This document shows positions 24,480-37,779 of a stretch of DNA of 64,000 nucleotides, piece by piece. The DNA lies in NCBI GenBank assembly GCA_013397935.1, contig VZRN01001796.1, positions 285,386 through 349,385 of the forward strand, read 5' to 3'. Below the pieces are notes generated by a model. It was not told the origin of the DNA. It ran no database searches and saw only the letters and a program-made list of their open reading frames with translations. Every line of letters starts with the position of its first letter. Positions within the stretch are counted from its first letter, which is position 1. Position numbers and translations under genes: made by a program. The stretch is from Dasyornis broadbenti (lineage: Eukaryota > Chordata > Aves > Passeriformes > Dasyornithidae).

Positions 24480-25187
24480 CGGGGAGGTTCAACCAGGCCG
24501 AGTGCTGGGCTCTGCCCTTGGGTCACAGCAACCCTGCAGCTCCAGGCTGGGCCATGAGCAGCTGGAAGAGCTGGGAAAGGCCCTGGGGTGCTGGGGACAG
24601 CGGCTGGACACGAGCCCAGGGGTGCCCAGGTGGCCCCTGGGCTGTGGCAGGAGCAGTGAGGAGCAGGAGCAGGGCAGGGATTGGCCCCTGGGCTGGCCCT
24701 GCTGAGGCACCACCCCAAAGCCTGGGGGCAGCTCCAGGCCCTCACTGCGAGGACATGGAGGGGCTGGAGGTGTCCAGGAAGGGAACGGAGCTGGGGAAGG
24801 GATGGAGCCCCAGGAGCGGCTGAGGGAGCTGGGAAAGGGCTCAGCCTGGAGCAGAGGAGGCTCAGGGGGAACCTTGTGGCTCTGCACAGCTCCTGACAGG
24901 AGGGGGCAGCCGGGGGGGTCGGGCTCTGCTGCCAGGGAACAGGGACAGGGGGAGAGGGAACGGCCTCAGGCTGGGCCAGGGGAGGGGTAGGTTGGGGATT
25001 TTGGAAAAAATATTTCACTGAAAGAGTGGTCAAGCATTGGGACAGGCTGCCCAGGGAGATGGTGGAGTCACCATTCCTGGTCCTTTTCAAAAAACATCTG
25101 GATGTGGTGCTTGGGGACATGGTTAGGTGGTGATAACAGCTGGATTCGGTGATCTCTGAGGGCTTTTCCAAACTAAACAGTTCTGGA
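24480..25187 (+). mobile_element. CR1 LINE, 5'-truncated, plus strand
   Basis: The plus strand follows the sense CR1 3' consensus. It runs from 'gaggttcaaccaggccgagtgctgggctctgccc' through 'cggctgagggagctgggaaagggctcagcctggagcagaggaggctcag', 'gggaacggcctcaggctg' and 'aaagagtggtcaagcattggga' to 'ggctgcccagggagatggtggagtcacca', 'ctggatgtggtgcttgg' and 'gggcttttccaaact'. It covers the end of the reverse transcriptase ORF and the 3' UTR. The ORF is broken by indels, and the GC-rich minus-strand frame of 270 codons across it is a shadow. Confidence 0.9.
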
Positions 25188-27933
25188 GAAGATGTTCCCA
25201 GAGCTGTGTAAAAGTGGAAATCCTAAATATCAGCTGAGTCAGAATATTTTTCTTCAGAGATCCCATTAACCCCGTGGCATCCCCAAAACCTTCACTCATT
25301 CTGAGGTAGTCTATCTCCGATTTTGAGCAGTACTATATGCTATAAAGGAATAGGTACCATTGACAGCGCTTGGCAGTGTCCCACAGAGTAATTGGGACCA
25401 GTAAAATATACAGAGGTTAAAGAAAAAAACCCAAACCTGATTTTATTAGAATTGCTTATTTTTATATGAATTTGTAATTAGGTCTATATAAAGCATTTCA
25501 CCCTTTATTTCCATGTATCATTTACTAACCGTTTGTTATGCCATGTTTTTTCAATCTTATCTGTTTTACAGAGTTTTAACCGTTAATTATTTTTATTTAA
25601 CCTCAATTGTCTTTCTAGTGAAGCTGCTCTAGATGAGGCACTGCACGTGTGTGTTAGGTGCATCTTGGCAAAACCAGCCAAAATAATTCGGAGTGACAGA
25701 TTTGCAGGTTATCCATAAAAAAATAATGCATATTAATGAATAATCCATATTTATTTTGGTAAGGTAGAACTGTGAGAAATAATTTGGATATGTTCTTACA
25801 GGCATCACTTCTCTGCATGTGAAGATCTTCCAAAGCTCCACATAAAGTTTGAAACCAATCCAAGCTTTTTCATGTGTTTGCTCTTGGCTTTTACCCTTTC
25901 CTGAATGTTTGGATATATATAATATATTTCCAGTAAAGACAAAAAAAAAATCTAATTACTTTTAAAACTTACATGAGCTGGCTATCGGATACCTTTTTAA
26001 CAGTAATTTCAACAGTATTTTCTGGAAAAAACAATGTCACCACCACATGCGTTTCAACAATGGAAAAAAACTTGTGGAAAAGCAACTAAGCAAATAAAAA
26101 TGGACTATTGGACCATTCTCCAGATCAGACATTTAATTTCATGCAAATTCAGACTGCAGCCTTTAAGAATATAGTTTATCATGGAGGGAGATGAATTTTT
26201 TTTTCTTTCCTTTGACCTTGATTTTATTTACATTCTGCTTCAGTTGAATCAGACACTTCTTATGAGCTCAAGCAAAGTGGTAATACACATTCTTCCAGTG
26301 TTGCATTTCGTCTCATGTTTTAATTTTCTCTTTATTTTCCTTTCTAAAAACTCTCTGTCTCATGCTTATAAAGTTTCAGCTAGAGATTGAATTTTAAACT
26401 ATAACGCAATTGTCAAAATCCAAGTTAATCCAAGTTTTGTATGGCCAGTAGATGACAGAGAAAAGGGAAAACCTCGAATGTATGTTGGAGACAGAACTGG
26501 GAATTCCACGAAGACAATTTTAATTTTTCTTAAAGAAATACGTTTTTATGTGAGCAAATTATTTTTGAAAATGTCTTTTGAAAAACTGTGCTTGGCTAAC
26601 TTTGAGCACTGCGTTTTGCACTCTTAATATTCCCAGAACATTTATTGACTCCGTGTGTATATATATTTTTATATATGTCTTAAAGGTTTGGCTTTTTTTA
26701 AGGAATGCTTTCTGAATTACCTCACCAGCCTTGAGGTGCGAGTGCTTTATTGGAAGTTGATTTAAACATTAACCAGCAAAACTAGAATAAATTATTAAGC
26801 AAAAACTCGTTTGGCAAAGTGCTGTAAATCCACCAGGTACCATTGTTGTGCCATTTCTTTTAACAGAAAGGAATGAGGTTGTAAACAGCAGAATTTGTCC
26901 CAAACTGGCTTCAGTGCTGCCGTCTGAACACATTTTAGGGACTGCGAGGGAGAACTTCAGCCTCAGGTGCAGAGTTTACACCTGCAGTGGTTCTGTCTCC
27001 ATTTGAGCACAGCGAGGCTGCCTTTGGGCAGGAGGGGCTGGCAAGGCATCTTGCAAAGATTTTTGTGATGCAAACCTTTTGACAGGCTCTCCAGGGAAGG
27101 ACTTGTACACGGAAATACAGTGATAAACTGTCATGCAGTTATTTGTAGTTTAAAGGACTGAAAAAATGGCTTGGAGAGAAGAGAGGGATGTTCTTAAAGA
27201 AGGAGATTTTAAAAGGTCCTGGCAGTTTCTTCTCTCAGTTCCCACTTGGTGACAGCTGCTGCTCAGCAATTTTCTTCCTTTGTTTAGTCTTGCTGAGCAG
27301 TGATGGGGTTTTTCGGGTTGTTTTGTTGGGGTTTTTAAATTTTGTTTATCCCTTTTGAGCATGAGCTGCAAACGGCGCTTGTGAATCCCACGAAAGCTGG
27401 TGGGGGAAGGAGCGGGTGATGCAGAGTGTTTGGCTGGGGTTCTGATCTTGTTGTGGTTTTTTCACAAGGCTCATTTCAGGTTTACTCTCAGTGAAGGGGT
27501 AAAGGCTGATTAGGCAAATATAGCATTCATTAGGGCTGGGTAAACCAGTCTGGAAAATCTAAACAAGATAACAGAGTGCTCCACAGTGAAGCTGAGCAGG
27601 AGTCTCGTGCACTGAAACCAAAGCTGAAGGAGCTGTTTGGCTTAAATTAACTTCCCGAAGCTCCATGCAGAGCTTGCCTCTTACCAATCACATTATTGTC
27701 GTTCAGCTCGTGAGAGGAGCATGCAGAACATTTCAATGGTAGTTCTATTTCCTTTGTATCTTTTATCTGTGCTTTATTTGCAGTGTGCTGCTTTGACAGA
27801 GCTGTTATTTCACATAAAAATTGGCTAAATAAGGTTTTTTACAAGCGAAGCCATTTCTGAAATTGCTCGGAAGAACCTCTGAGATACTTTTCCATCGGTA
27901 TCTGTGCTAATGACTTGTGTTCCTCCTCATCAG
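25188..27933. other. AT-rich non-coding stretch, no gene seen
   Basis: This is unique-looking AT-rich sequence with no repeat recognised and no frame longer than about 80 codons. It resembles intron or intergenic DNA, and blocks around 25,430-26,180 may be conserved non-coding sequence, judging only from texture. Confidence 0.6.
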
Positions 27934-28043
27934 ACCCAGAGAGAGTCAAATATTCACAACAGTTGTCAGACCTAAATACTCGTGAGTTCTCTGCCCTCCG
28001 TGAACTCGGTTGTAACATGAAAATGAATTTGAGATTTGTCAGG
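27934..28043 (+). other. Candidate 110-nt exon, open frame
   Basis: The acceptor TGTGTTCCTCCTCATCAG precedes the interval and the donor CAGG|GTAAGTG follows it at 28,044. One frame is open through the interval, entering in phase 1 and leaving in phase 0. It starts PERVKYSQQLSDLNTREF and ends with MNLRFVR. The composition is protein-like (mixed charge, few C/W), but I do not recognise it. The length is typical for a vertebrate internal exon. Alternatives are a lncRNA exon or chance. Confidence 0.4.
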
Positions 28044-31000
28044 GTAAGTGGGGATGGGCACAGTTGGAGAAGCCTCCCGTCCTGGGCGGAGCAGGCTGCG
28101 CAGCAAGGGCAAGGCTTGGGATCAAGTGATGGAGAAGGAAACTTGTGTGAGCGTAACCTCTGATTTTGCCAGTGTATTGATAATCAAACCCAAGCCTCTC
28201 GCACAGTGAAATGTCAGCACTGTGCTGCAGAAAACCTCCTGGAATTATCACAGACAGGCTGTGCTTGGCAGTGTGTGAAATGCAGAAGTGTTCAATGCTT
28301 TCAGATCCATCTTCAAACCATGGGTATCAGAATTCTCTGGTTAAAAATGGGAAACATCCCACATGATGCTAGTTATGCTAGGCCCAAAATAATTTAATTT
28401 AATTGTGCTTTACTTCAGTTGTTATAGTATCAGTGAATAAAATAATCACTTACGAAACATTTTTGCAGCAGATGACCAAAATGTTTTACTGCTCAAAACC
28501 AATCACTGGATTAGGAAAATGGATTACAACTGTGAGTAATGAGTTCCTAAAGCCCCTGACTGATATGATTTCTGTAAATGTCTGCATGATTTCATTAACC
28601 TTGAGCATTCGGAGAAATAACTGACTGCAAGATTTGCCCGTCCCTCCCATTTGGTACTGAATTTACTCCGGGTATTTATTAATATACAGAGGCAATCTAA
28701 CTGGAAGTCACTTGGATGAATGGACTCGGTGTGAATAACTCAGAGGAACTAAAGAATTGCTGCACTTGAGCCTGGTAGGGTTCTGCTTAGACCTGTGCAA
28801 GTGAAGCGTGAGCTTGTAAAACAATGGGATGGAAAATGGAAAGATTTTGTGTTTAAATGAGAGCCTTGCTTAATATTTAATACAATCCTTATAGGATGTT
28901 TTCCTGCCAACAATACCCTTTGTTAAGGTTTTGCCTGTAGGGCTCTCTCACTCTGAGCTGAGCTCTGAAATCAGGGTGCAGCTGCCATCGAGAAACGTTT
29001 GGATTAAGTCTCAGTGTAGTCACAGGAGTGTTTTATTCTTTTCCTGTGCACCTGTGGAGAGTTCAGCTGAACTAGTACAGAAAAATGTGCTCAGTTTGCT
29101 CTGTCTAAAATAGCAAATATCCCAGCAATAAACTGTGAGCGAGATGTAGTCCTCTTCTCCTCTGACCTCAAGTTTTGAAATGTTTTTCTCAGATCTGAAT
29201 GATAAATTATGACTTCAATACTGGTCCAACTGGAAGACCAATCCTGTAGGCATCACTGCTCTGTTTGAAGTCACATGGTGACAAATATCCTGTCTGGCAG
29301 TGGATAACAAGGTTGGTAACGAACCTTGGTAACAACGGCAGTTTGGGGGAATTGTTTCGAGGGGTAAATGATCTGCAGGACCACCCGGCGTTGGTATTTA
29401 ACTGTAACACTCCTCACACACCTTTCTGCTGTGGGGTGTTTGCCTTTCAAGATACTTGTGCTAAATAGGTGAACCTGCAGCACTGAAAATGGCGTTTAGG
29501 GGCTGGTCACTGTGTGTTGGCTTCAGTGGATGAACCCACACAACCTGTCATGGAAAAACCTGCCTGAATATCTGCCTTTGCACCAGCCTGCTGCTGCTGT
29601 GCTCGCCTGGAAGGTCAGGGGAAGGGCAGCGTGGTTTGAATGGAACACTCTGATTTTCTGTGTGTTTAACATCTTCCCTGACTGGGTAAATGGGAGGCTG
29701 CAACTCTGTTTAGCAGGAGAATGGCCCATCCTTGTGCCAGCACATCCCTCTCCTCCGGAACTCGCTGTCTCCGCCAAGAATGTCCCACCTGCAGCTGCAG
29801 CAATCCCAGGGACAATGGACACCACGAGGGGCACGGTGGGGAAGGCAAACCCCTCCCCTGTCAGCTCAGCTCCTGCAGCCTCTTCTGATCCTGGAACTCC
29901 CGTGCAGGATTCACAGAAAGCTGCTCATCAGGTAATTCAGAGCAAAAATGGGCATGGGCAGCAGCACAAGGAGTGCAGGAGATGGATGGGCTTGAAGGAC
30001 CTCAATTCCACCCCGCGCCATATGGAGTGCAGGGATTCCTGTGGAGATCAGCACTGCAGACCCAGCTGCTCCCTCTCTACCTTGCTGTCTCATGCCTTGG
30101 TCCCTGCCTCCTACAGCAGCTGTGGTGAAGACATCCAATTATCCCACTTTTGCTTCAGAGCTTACCGAACTTTCCTCTTTGGAGACCTTGTCCTAAGAAC
30201 AAAACCCATTCCCGTTTGTCGCCTTCTGTCCCTGGCTCCTGGGGTTTGCTTTTGGCCTGGATTGATCCCAAATCTTTGTTGTCCTACCAGTCACATCTTT
30301 GTGCAGCTGGCTGGGAAGGAGTCTTCGAATAATTCCCAGGTTTGTGTGAGAAACCTGACTGGAAGGAAATAGGCTCTTTCTGATGCCTTGTTTTGTGCAA
30401 CAGCTGCACTGAAATCATCCCAGGGTGGGAAATGGATGTCCTGCTTCTCCCTATTGATTTCCTGGGGAATGTTCCTCCATTTATGCCCTTTCTCCACGGT
30501 TCCATTTTGCGGTGTGTGTTTGAAAGGTTTCAGCTCACTCCTGACAAGATGATGTATTATTTTTCTGTCTAGCTGGCTAAATTCCCTTCCCAACTTCTTT
30601 TCTGGGCTTTACCCTCAAGTCAGACATTGCTGCTTCCAAATTTCAGCCTAGATTGCCTGGTGATAATGGAATTAATAATAACATTTAAAAACTTTTAGGA
30701 TCCATTGTTCGGTATTTGATTAGAGACTAAAAATAGACAGTGAACTCCGTGCAGATTTTATGTGGAGCAGGGGGCTAAACAGATCAGATTTTATCGGGCT
30801 GCCATCAGACTGGGTTTAAATTCTGTCCTTTTCTGATTGCAACAAAGGTCAAAGTGGCAGCAGGAGAGAGAGTGGAAAAAAAAAATAAAGCCGTGACCTG
30901 TCTGCCCATCCAAAGCTGTCGGATTGCAGCTGTTCAGAGACCAATATTTTTTAAGCATTCAGCAATAGAACTGTTTGCCAGATCGCTGTGATTGGATTTG

Positions 31001-31390
31001 GAATTACTGACCTTTCCCTCCTAAACACTCTCTGTTGTCTTTGCAAGCTTATTGGAATATGTTTTCAAAGTCTGACGTAATTTATGAGGGTTGATACAGA
31101 TTTCAGCCTTCGGATCTGTTTCCTCCTGAGGGATTTCTGTCCTCTTCTTAAATGATTTCTAAAGATTGCTCAAGTGAGGATTTCCTGGTGGAGGAGCAGC
31201 AGCCATGGAACAACTCCGTACTGTAGTTACTTCTCTGCCCTTATGGATGTACAATGACAGGTTTCAGTACCTGCTTTAACACTTGTGCTTTATTTCTTTT
31301 GGCTTTGAACTCTAACAGTCTGACTTCAGCCATGATTCCAACTTCGATTTTTCCAAAATTAATTTTGGTTTCATCTGGTTGCTTTGTTCA
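28044..31390. other. Non-coding stretch containing one long unassigned ORF
   Basis: No repeat is recognised. On the plus strand a frame runs from 29,512 to 30,372; its first ATG is at 29,530, giving 280 codons. The translation is rich in W, C and P in patches, has no signal peptide, domain or repeat I can name, and sits in moderately GC-rich sequence where stops are fewer. I do not call it a gene. Confidence 0.5.
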
Positions 31391-31484
31391 GATTTTTCTG
31401 GGGGGGTTTTTGGTGAGGTTTTTTTGGTTGTTGTTGGGTTTTGTTTTGTTTTGTTTTTTTGGTTTTTTTGGGTGTGTTCTCTGT
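31391..31484. repeat. G/T-rich low-complexity tract
   Basis: Runs of T alternate with short G runs (GGGGGGG, then TTTTTTGG and TTGTTTTG units). The tract lies about 40 bases to the left of a CR1 3' end. It may be a simple repeat expanded beside the insertion. No coding content. Confidence 0.8.
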
Positions 31485-31522
31485 GCGAAAACATCATCAC
31501 AGAGTCCTTATAGGAGGTGAAA

Positions 31523-31866
31523 CCATAGAATGATTTGGATTGGGAGGCACCTTAAAGCTCATGCTATCCTAGCCCTGCCATGGGCAGAGACACCTCCCAC
31601 CATCCCAGGCTGCTCCAAGCCCTGTCCAGCCTGGCCTTGGACACTTCCAGGGGTCCAGAGGCAGCCACAGCTTCTCTGGGAATTCCATTCCATGGCCTCC
31701 CCACCCTCACAGGGAGGAATTTCTTCCCAATATCCAACAAAGTGTTCCCTTTTTCAGTGCCCCTTGTCCTGTCACCACAGGCCTCGGTGAGAAGTCTCTT
31801 TTGTGTAAACTCCTTTTATATTGAAACACCACAAGCCGGGGCTCCCTGCAGCCAGAGCAGGGTGCT
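31523..31866 (-). mobile_element. CR1 LINE 3' fragment
   Basis: The plus strand reads the reverse complement of a CR1 3' end. It starts with 'ccatagaatgatttgga' and continues through 'gccatgggcagagacacctcccacc', 'caggctgctccaagccctgtccagcctggccttggacacttccag', 'ccccaccctcacagggaggaatttcttcccaatatcc' and 'ccccttgtcctgtcaccac'. Its 5'-truncated end lies on the right, directly next to the 20-bp tandem array. Confidence 0.9.
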
Positions 31867-31870
31867 GCAG

Positions 31871-31980
31871 TATTGACAGTGCAGCACTATTATTGACAGT
31901 GCAGCACTATTATTGACAGTGCAGCACTATTATTGACAGTGCAGCACTATTATTGACAGGGTAGCACTATTATTGACAGG
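31871..31980. repeat. 20-bp tandem repeat, 5.5 copies
   Basis: The unit TATTGACAGTGCAGCACTAT is repeated exactly four times (31,871-31,950). A fifth copy has two changes (GG for TG and T for C, giving CAGGGTAGC), and a half copy ends the array. The near-identity of the copies points to a recent expansion. It begins five bases after the CR1 truncation point. Confidence 0.97.
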
Positions 31981-34900
31981 AAAAAACCCCAAACACCTTT
32001 AATTTAGGAAACGGGCCCGGCCATGCGCAGTGCAGGGGAGTCCAGAGGTCAGGGTGGGTTTTCACCCCTCAGAGAGCCCCATGGGGGTGTTCAAAGTGCC
32101 AAAGTACTCTGTGAGAGACAAGCGTAGTAAATCTGCTGATTCTTTCAGTAAATGCACCTCTCTGAGTAGTGGCAACAATTCCTTGCAGTGTCTATGGCTA
32201 CAATTTCCCTGGAAAAATAAACAACAGTGCCTGAATGGCCTTTCCAGCCAGAGACATGATCTGTTATTGTGCCTTCATTTTCTTATTAGCAAGGCTCTTT
32301 CAAAGAAAGATCAAAACTCAATGCTATGTTTGAGTTACAAAAATAGATACAAAAGCTCTGGTTTATATTTCTTCCTGCGAGAGCTCTGCTCTCAATGGCA
32401 AATACCTGGAAGATGAGTCCCTCACAAACAGGAATTTCGTTATCAATTTCTCAGCTGAAAACAGAAGCTGCAAAGGGCTGTGGGGTGTAGGTCTGTGTGC
32501 CTGCGAGTGCTGCTGCCCCAGCCCTATTACATAAAGAAGGTCTAAGCTGGCAGGGACGCTTAGTACAGCCTAAACGGGATCAACAGGATGTAGTAAACAG
32601 ATTAGCGCAGCGTTTATTGGGAATTCCTCCTGACGTGCCGAGGAAGGGGACCATGAACGGTGTGTGACTGGGGGAAATGAAGAGGTGCTGAGCAGTTTCC
32701 GACTCAACTGAGCAGGAACTGCAAAGATTTCTCCGAGGAGAAGAGAAAACCAGTCAGCTTGGCTTTAGTGCGATGGAGATAAATGCGCCGTGCGTTGGGA
32801 AGGTGTTTTCAGCACCAGGGATTAAGTGGACTTGGCAGTTCCTTTGAGCTTGCCATTGATATGGTAATGAGCTGGAAATAGCTGATTCCCGGCTCCTCCG
32901 TGCCCCCGGGGTCAGAGCCCGGGACAGGGCCCCGGGTGGCACCCGAGAATCTGTCCCTTCATCGGGAGCTGCTCCTGAGGGGCAGGGGTGGCACGGTCCC
33001 GTGTGGAGCAGGAATGTACCAGGGCAGAGGAGGCTGCTGGGCAGAGGCGCTGCTGCTCGGGGGGAGGAGCAGGTGCCCTGGTGCCACCCCAGTGACCTCC
33101 CGTGCCACCCTGAGGGCAGCGGGGGCACGTTTCTCCTGAAGTGTCTGCACCATTTCCTATCAAAGCAGCCGGAGAAATTGTAATTCCTGCAGTCGGAGCA
33201 TGGTGGGCTGCATTCTTTCTGTTTGAGAAAAGCCAACTGACCGCTGGAAAATACAGAAGCAGAACTGGACTGGTACCTACAGTGTTTAAAAGGAGATTAA
33301 AGAAACCCCAACGTGTTTGTCCTACTTCAACAAAATCCAAGACCTTGGCGTTTCTGTGGTGAGATCCTCGTGCCTGACGTGTTTGCAGGACTTCAGCTCT
33401 CCATCAAGAAGATGGGCAGAAGTAAACAGCAAAGAGAAACACCACAGAAATATTTGAAACCAGATCAAATAAATGCAAAATGATTTCAGTTAATGTAGAC
33501 AACGAATTTCAATGAAAATAGTTGTTCTCAAAAAACTTTGAGCTAAGCATGAACCGAGCATTTTTACTCTGAAACAAATGCAGATCATTGCTGTTATTCA
33601 GGAGCAGTGATTCTGGAATAGTAAATTTGGATCACCCCAGTGTGGTGAGAAGAGGAGCTCTGAAGGTCTGTGCCCTCAAGGTGAGGACCAGCAGTAACTT
33701 ACAGGGAAGTGCAAGGATATTCCAAGAGAGTAACACTTCCTGGGATGCCTATTTATCAAATAAATATTGTCACTTTATTTCTCATCAGTCGTCAGGTAAT
33801 AGTTTGATTTTGTAATCTGAATTATTATCTTATTTCTTCTTTGGCTAAGTGGCCACATGGTTACAATGCTGTAACCTGCTCATAATGCAGATGAGCGATG
33901 CAAAAAAGGCCACAGGGATATTTTTCCTACTGTGAGTAACTTTGAGGTAGCTGGCTGTCAACATTTCAACATTTTAACATTTAAAATGAGCCACTGGAAT
34001 TCCTTTTGCAACTATTTCATTGTTCAAAGAGAATCTTGAGGGAAAAAAACCCCAAAACAAACAAGCAAGACCATACTCCTCCACAACGTTGGAATAAAAG
34101 TGGTCTGGAAAACTGAATCTACTCTTTTCCCAAAGAGGATGACCTTGGGATTTGAATTTCTGACGTTTGAGGAGACCCATTTTAAAAAACCAGTTTTAAA
34201 ACTGGAACATAAGAACTGCAAGTGAGTCTCTGGAACTGTTCTTGCCAAAAATTCCAGTGAGCATCTTCACTGGTTTTAGGTTTACAGTGGAAACAATTCG
34301 TGGAGTTCAGGATGTTATATAATTTACCCCCAGCAAAATGTAGTTTTTCTGCCTGCAAAGGCAGCGTTCTTACAGCTCCTGACAGAGCATACCCAAAATA
34401 ATAAATGGGAGGGGCTAAGTAGTTACTTGAAATGGACTGCCAACATTTCTGTGCGTCACACGGGTGTGATTGAAGGGGTACAAATGGCGACTTCGATATT
34501 TAATCTTTCCTTGGATAATTTCTCACACCAACAATTTTTCAAAGATCACTTCTATTTCCCTGAAAAATGCAGGTGTGATATAACATGGCACCCCAAGAGC
34601 ACCCAAAAGGGTTTTTTTCAGCCAGAACTCCCAGATGGTCAAATCCACGATTTTTTGTGCTTGACGGTTTCACGTTTGCTGTCTCTTCTCTCCCTGGTGG
34701 GATAGAATAAGGCGAGTCAAAGATGACAATTTTCTGGGTGTTTATTAAACAGTGTAGGCACAAGTTTGGGGCTGGAAAAAAATATCCCCCATTCTATCGG
34801 CACGTGTCAGTGAGGAGTGAAGTGAGAATGTTTGAATCTCAACTCTCATCTGCGCACCGATGTGTGAGCACCTTCCCACTTTGCTGAGGAGGCAACAGAG

Positions 34901-37779
34901 AGCACTTTGGGTTTGTTTTTCTTCTAAATCAGGAGCGAGTTGCTGCTCCAGAGCCCATGGAAGAAATTCCTATGGCCAGAACCAGGAATTTGTCCCATGA
35001 CCAGCGTAACCAAATCTCAAGTCATGTGTTGGGATGGTTTTTTTGCGTTGTTTTAGTGAAGATTATTTGTGCCCAGACAACCTTGGGAGTTTGCAAAGTC
35101 ATGGTTTTCTGTCATGGAGTAACAACAGCCGATCTTCTCAGCACATTTTAGATCTATTTCTCTGCTCTAAAATGTTCTTTCAATGAAGCAAAATCCATCC
35201 TGATGAGCTCTGGAATTGTGCAGGGAGTTCCTTGGGGCCATCCTAAGGGAATTTTGGTCATTTGGTCTCTGTGAAAGTGATACAGACCTGGATGAACTGG
35301 CCTGAACTGCTTCTCATGTTGAGATTGTGGTTCAAACAGAAAAATGTATTTAGAAAGAGATTTTAGAAAGAGTTCTGTACCATCTCTCCTTATTTTTGTT
35401 GTTCTCGTGCATAAGATTAAATAGAAAAAAGCAATAATACAGTTCACTGATGGCTGCAAAAGTTTTCTGTATCAAAGTCGCCCACTAATAATTTATTTAT
35501 GAAGTTTAAGGTATTTACAGATGTTTTATGCTTAAGCATTCTTGGTAATGGTGAAGCTTCTGCTTTCCAGTATGACTCTTCATTGGACGTGTTACAAGCT
35601 AAATGTAGCACTTCAATTTTGTGACGTCTTAAGCTGTTCTAAAAATCATTTTCACAAAAGGATAAAATGCTGGATGAAAAGTGGAGGCAATTTTTGATGA
35701 TTGCTAGCTCGTATTTTTGTAATGTTTTAATACTTTATAAGTATCAACATTTTTCTCTTTCTACTGGAGACAGATTATTTTGAGATTTTCAAGATTATTT
35801 TAAAATCACAGTGGTCAGCATTTTATTTCCTGTTTCTAGATTTTTACTTTTTTTTTTTTTTTTTGCTCAGATGTTCAGGCAACCAATACAAACATAGATT
35901 AAATTTAATCTGGGGGGACAAATAGAAGCAAAATAAACTGCATTATTATTATTAACATATTGAATTTTTAATATGGAGTGATTAGCTCATATTAATCTCA
36001 AATCTCAACAGCAAATGGTTACCTTGAGAATTTCTGAATTCCACCTGGTGAAATGAAAAATGAGCTCATTTGTTCAGGGTGCAAGGTTATCACACACCCT
36101 GCTCGCTGCTGAGCCCCAGCCGGGTGGGAATCGCTGCCAGGAGAGCCTGGGGAGGTCGGCAGTGGCTCCTCATCCTCAGCCAGAGTCAGCCTGAAGCGTG
36201 CACAGGGACTTTGCTTTGCGCCGTTCCATCCTTAGGAGCGCCATTGGTTAAATTCGGTGTTTATATATACAGATATATATATGTATATCTGCGTGTATTT
36301 GCCTACACTTGGAGTTCTTCTGGACCAATAACAGCCCAGTTTTCCAGCTGCTGAGTGGCTCCCAGCTGAATGGGTGGATGCAAGAGCAGACCCCGGCAAG
36401 GGATGGAAACTCAATCTCTCCTCGCCCTGCTTTGCATTAATGCGTCACTGGGGCAGAACATCATCCCCCACTCCATTCTCTCCTTCTCTCCTCGCTTCTT
36501 GTGCGCAAGGGGTGCTTTGCAAAGCGGCTCTGGAGAAGTGCTCTGGGATTTCGGCGCGTGTGGCGCGGGATGAAGCGGCGCTGGAATGCCTGTTTGCCCG
36601 GATGAAACATTCCTCAGTTCAGGGAGCACTGCCTGCATCCCTGTGTGCTTTTATAACCTCAGAGGTTTGGTCACATTTGGGCAAGGGCAGTTCCTTTGTG
36701 CTCCTGCATTCTGAGAAGGCTTTGTGTGTGTGTGTGTGTGCTTTAGTGGTCTGAAAGGAGAATTCTGCAGGTTGCATTTTGCTTTAGAAAGTGCTTTGCC
36801 CTGATGGGGTTATGCAAGATGCTTTTATTCCTTCTCCAGGAATCCAGGGAAGCAGTCTAGGAAGGTTTTTGGGATCTCTGTAGCCCTTGGTGCTCTGAGG
36901 AAAAAAAGAGAGAAATTCCTATTGTGATGACTTGTATTTAATTTACTTTGATGTAGTGATGTGTCTGAATTTCAGAGAAGCACAATAATTTCTTAACCAG
37001 CAGTCACCCTCAAACTGTAAAATAGAAAAGTCCATAATGGGGACCCTGCAGGGCTTGGTTCTACCTGATCTGGGAACTGAAGAGCCAAACTTCTGTGCAG
37101 ACACTGCTGAGAGCTGGTGCTGCGCTAAAGCTGAGCAGCCTTGGGCTCCCCGAGCAATTCAATGGAAATATTTTCAACAGAACCATTGCACCCCTCGGGC
37201 AACTGGGAAACACAACTTTCCTAGGAATGCCCTGTGCTGAGGGCTGTGGTTGCCAGTGCTAGAACCAGCTGAGAGTTCTCTTTTGCTGAATGAGTTATTA
37301 AAAAGTTTGCCTTAGTTTTTTTCATTCCGCTTGTGGGTTTCTTTTTATTAAAAAGAGCGGGATTTCTGTCTCATCATGGACCTGGCCCTTCACCCCCAAG
37401 GCACAGCAGGTGTCAAAGGATGCGGGATCTTCTCTACGCTGATTGCACGGCACAGCTGGGCAGTCAGGAGCTGCTGCTGAGGTTCCTTGGGAGATGTTTG
37501 TTTGCCAGCCCCTGCTCCAGAGCTCACGGGCTTTGGGAGCCGCGTGGCTGCTGCACCTGGAAAAGCTCCCAGAGGAATCAGAGAGCTTCCAGGAGCTCCA
37601 GGGGCTCTGGAAATGCAGCCCCATTCCTGAGCCACCGCTCTGGGGCTGCAGGTTTGCTCTCAGGTGTCTGGTGCATCTCTCCTCGTTCCCTGCTCAGCCC
37701 TGGCGAGCCCTGCTCCTGTTTGGATTGTGGGAACGCAGCCCCTCCCTGCTTTTCCCGGTGTACAAATACTGATGGATAC
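31981..37779. other. Non-coding stretch, no gene seen
   Basis: A GC-rich patch lies at 32,890-33,130, open on minus over 160 codons but not recognised. AT-rich complex sequence is found at 35,460-36,060, including a T run at 35,848-35,864. Short TA-rich (36,260-36,290) and TG (36,724-36,740) microsatellites occur. The GC-richer region at 37,330-37,770 has overlapping frames up to 172 codons with no recognised domain. Confidence 0.6.
36724..36740. repeat. (TG)n microsatellite
   Basis: About eight TG units. It is a short simple repeat with no other content. Confidence 0.9.

Noticed and set aside
24359..25171. 270-codon proline- and serine-rich minus-strand frame
   Set aside because: It is the antisense of the plus-strand CR1 element at 24,480-25,187.
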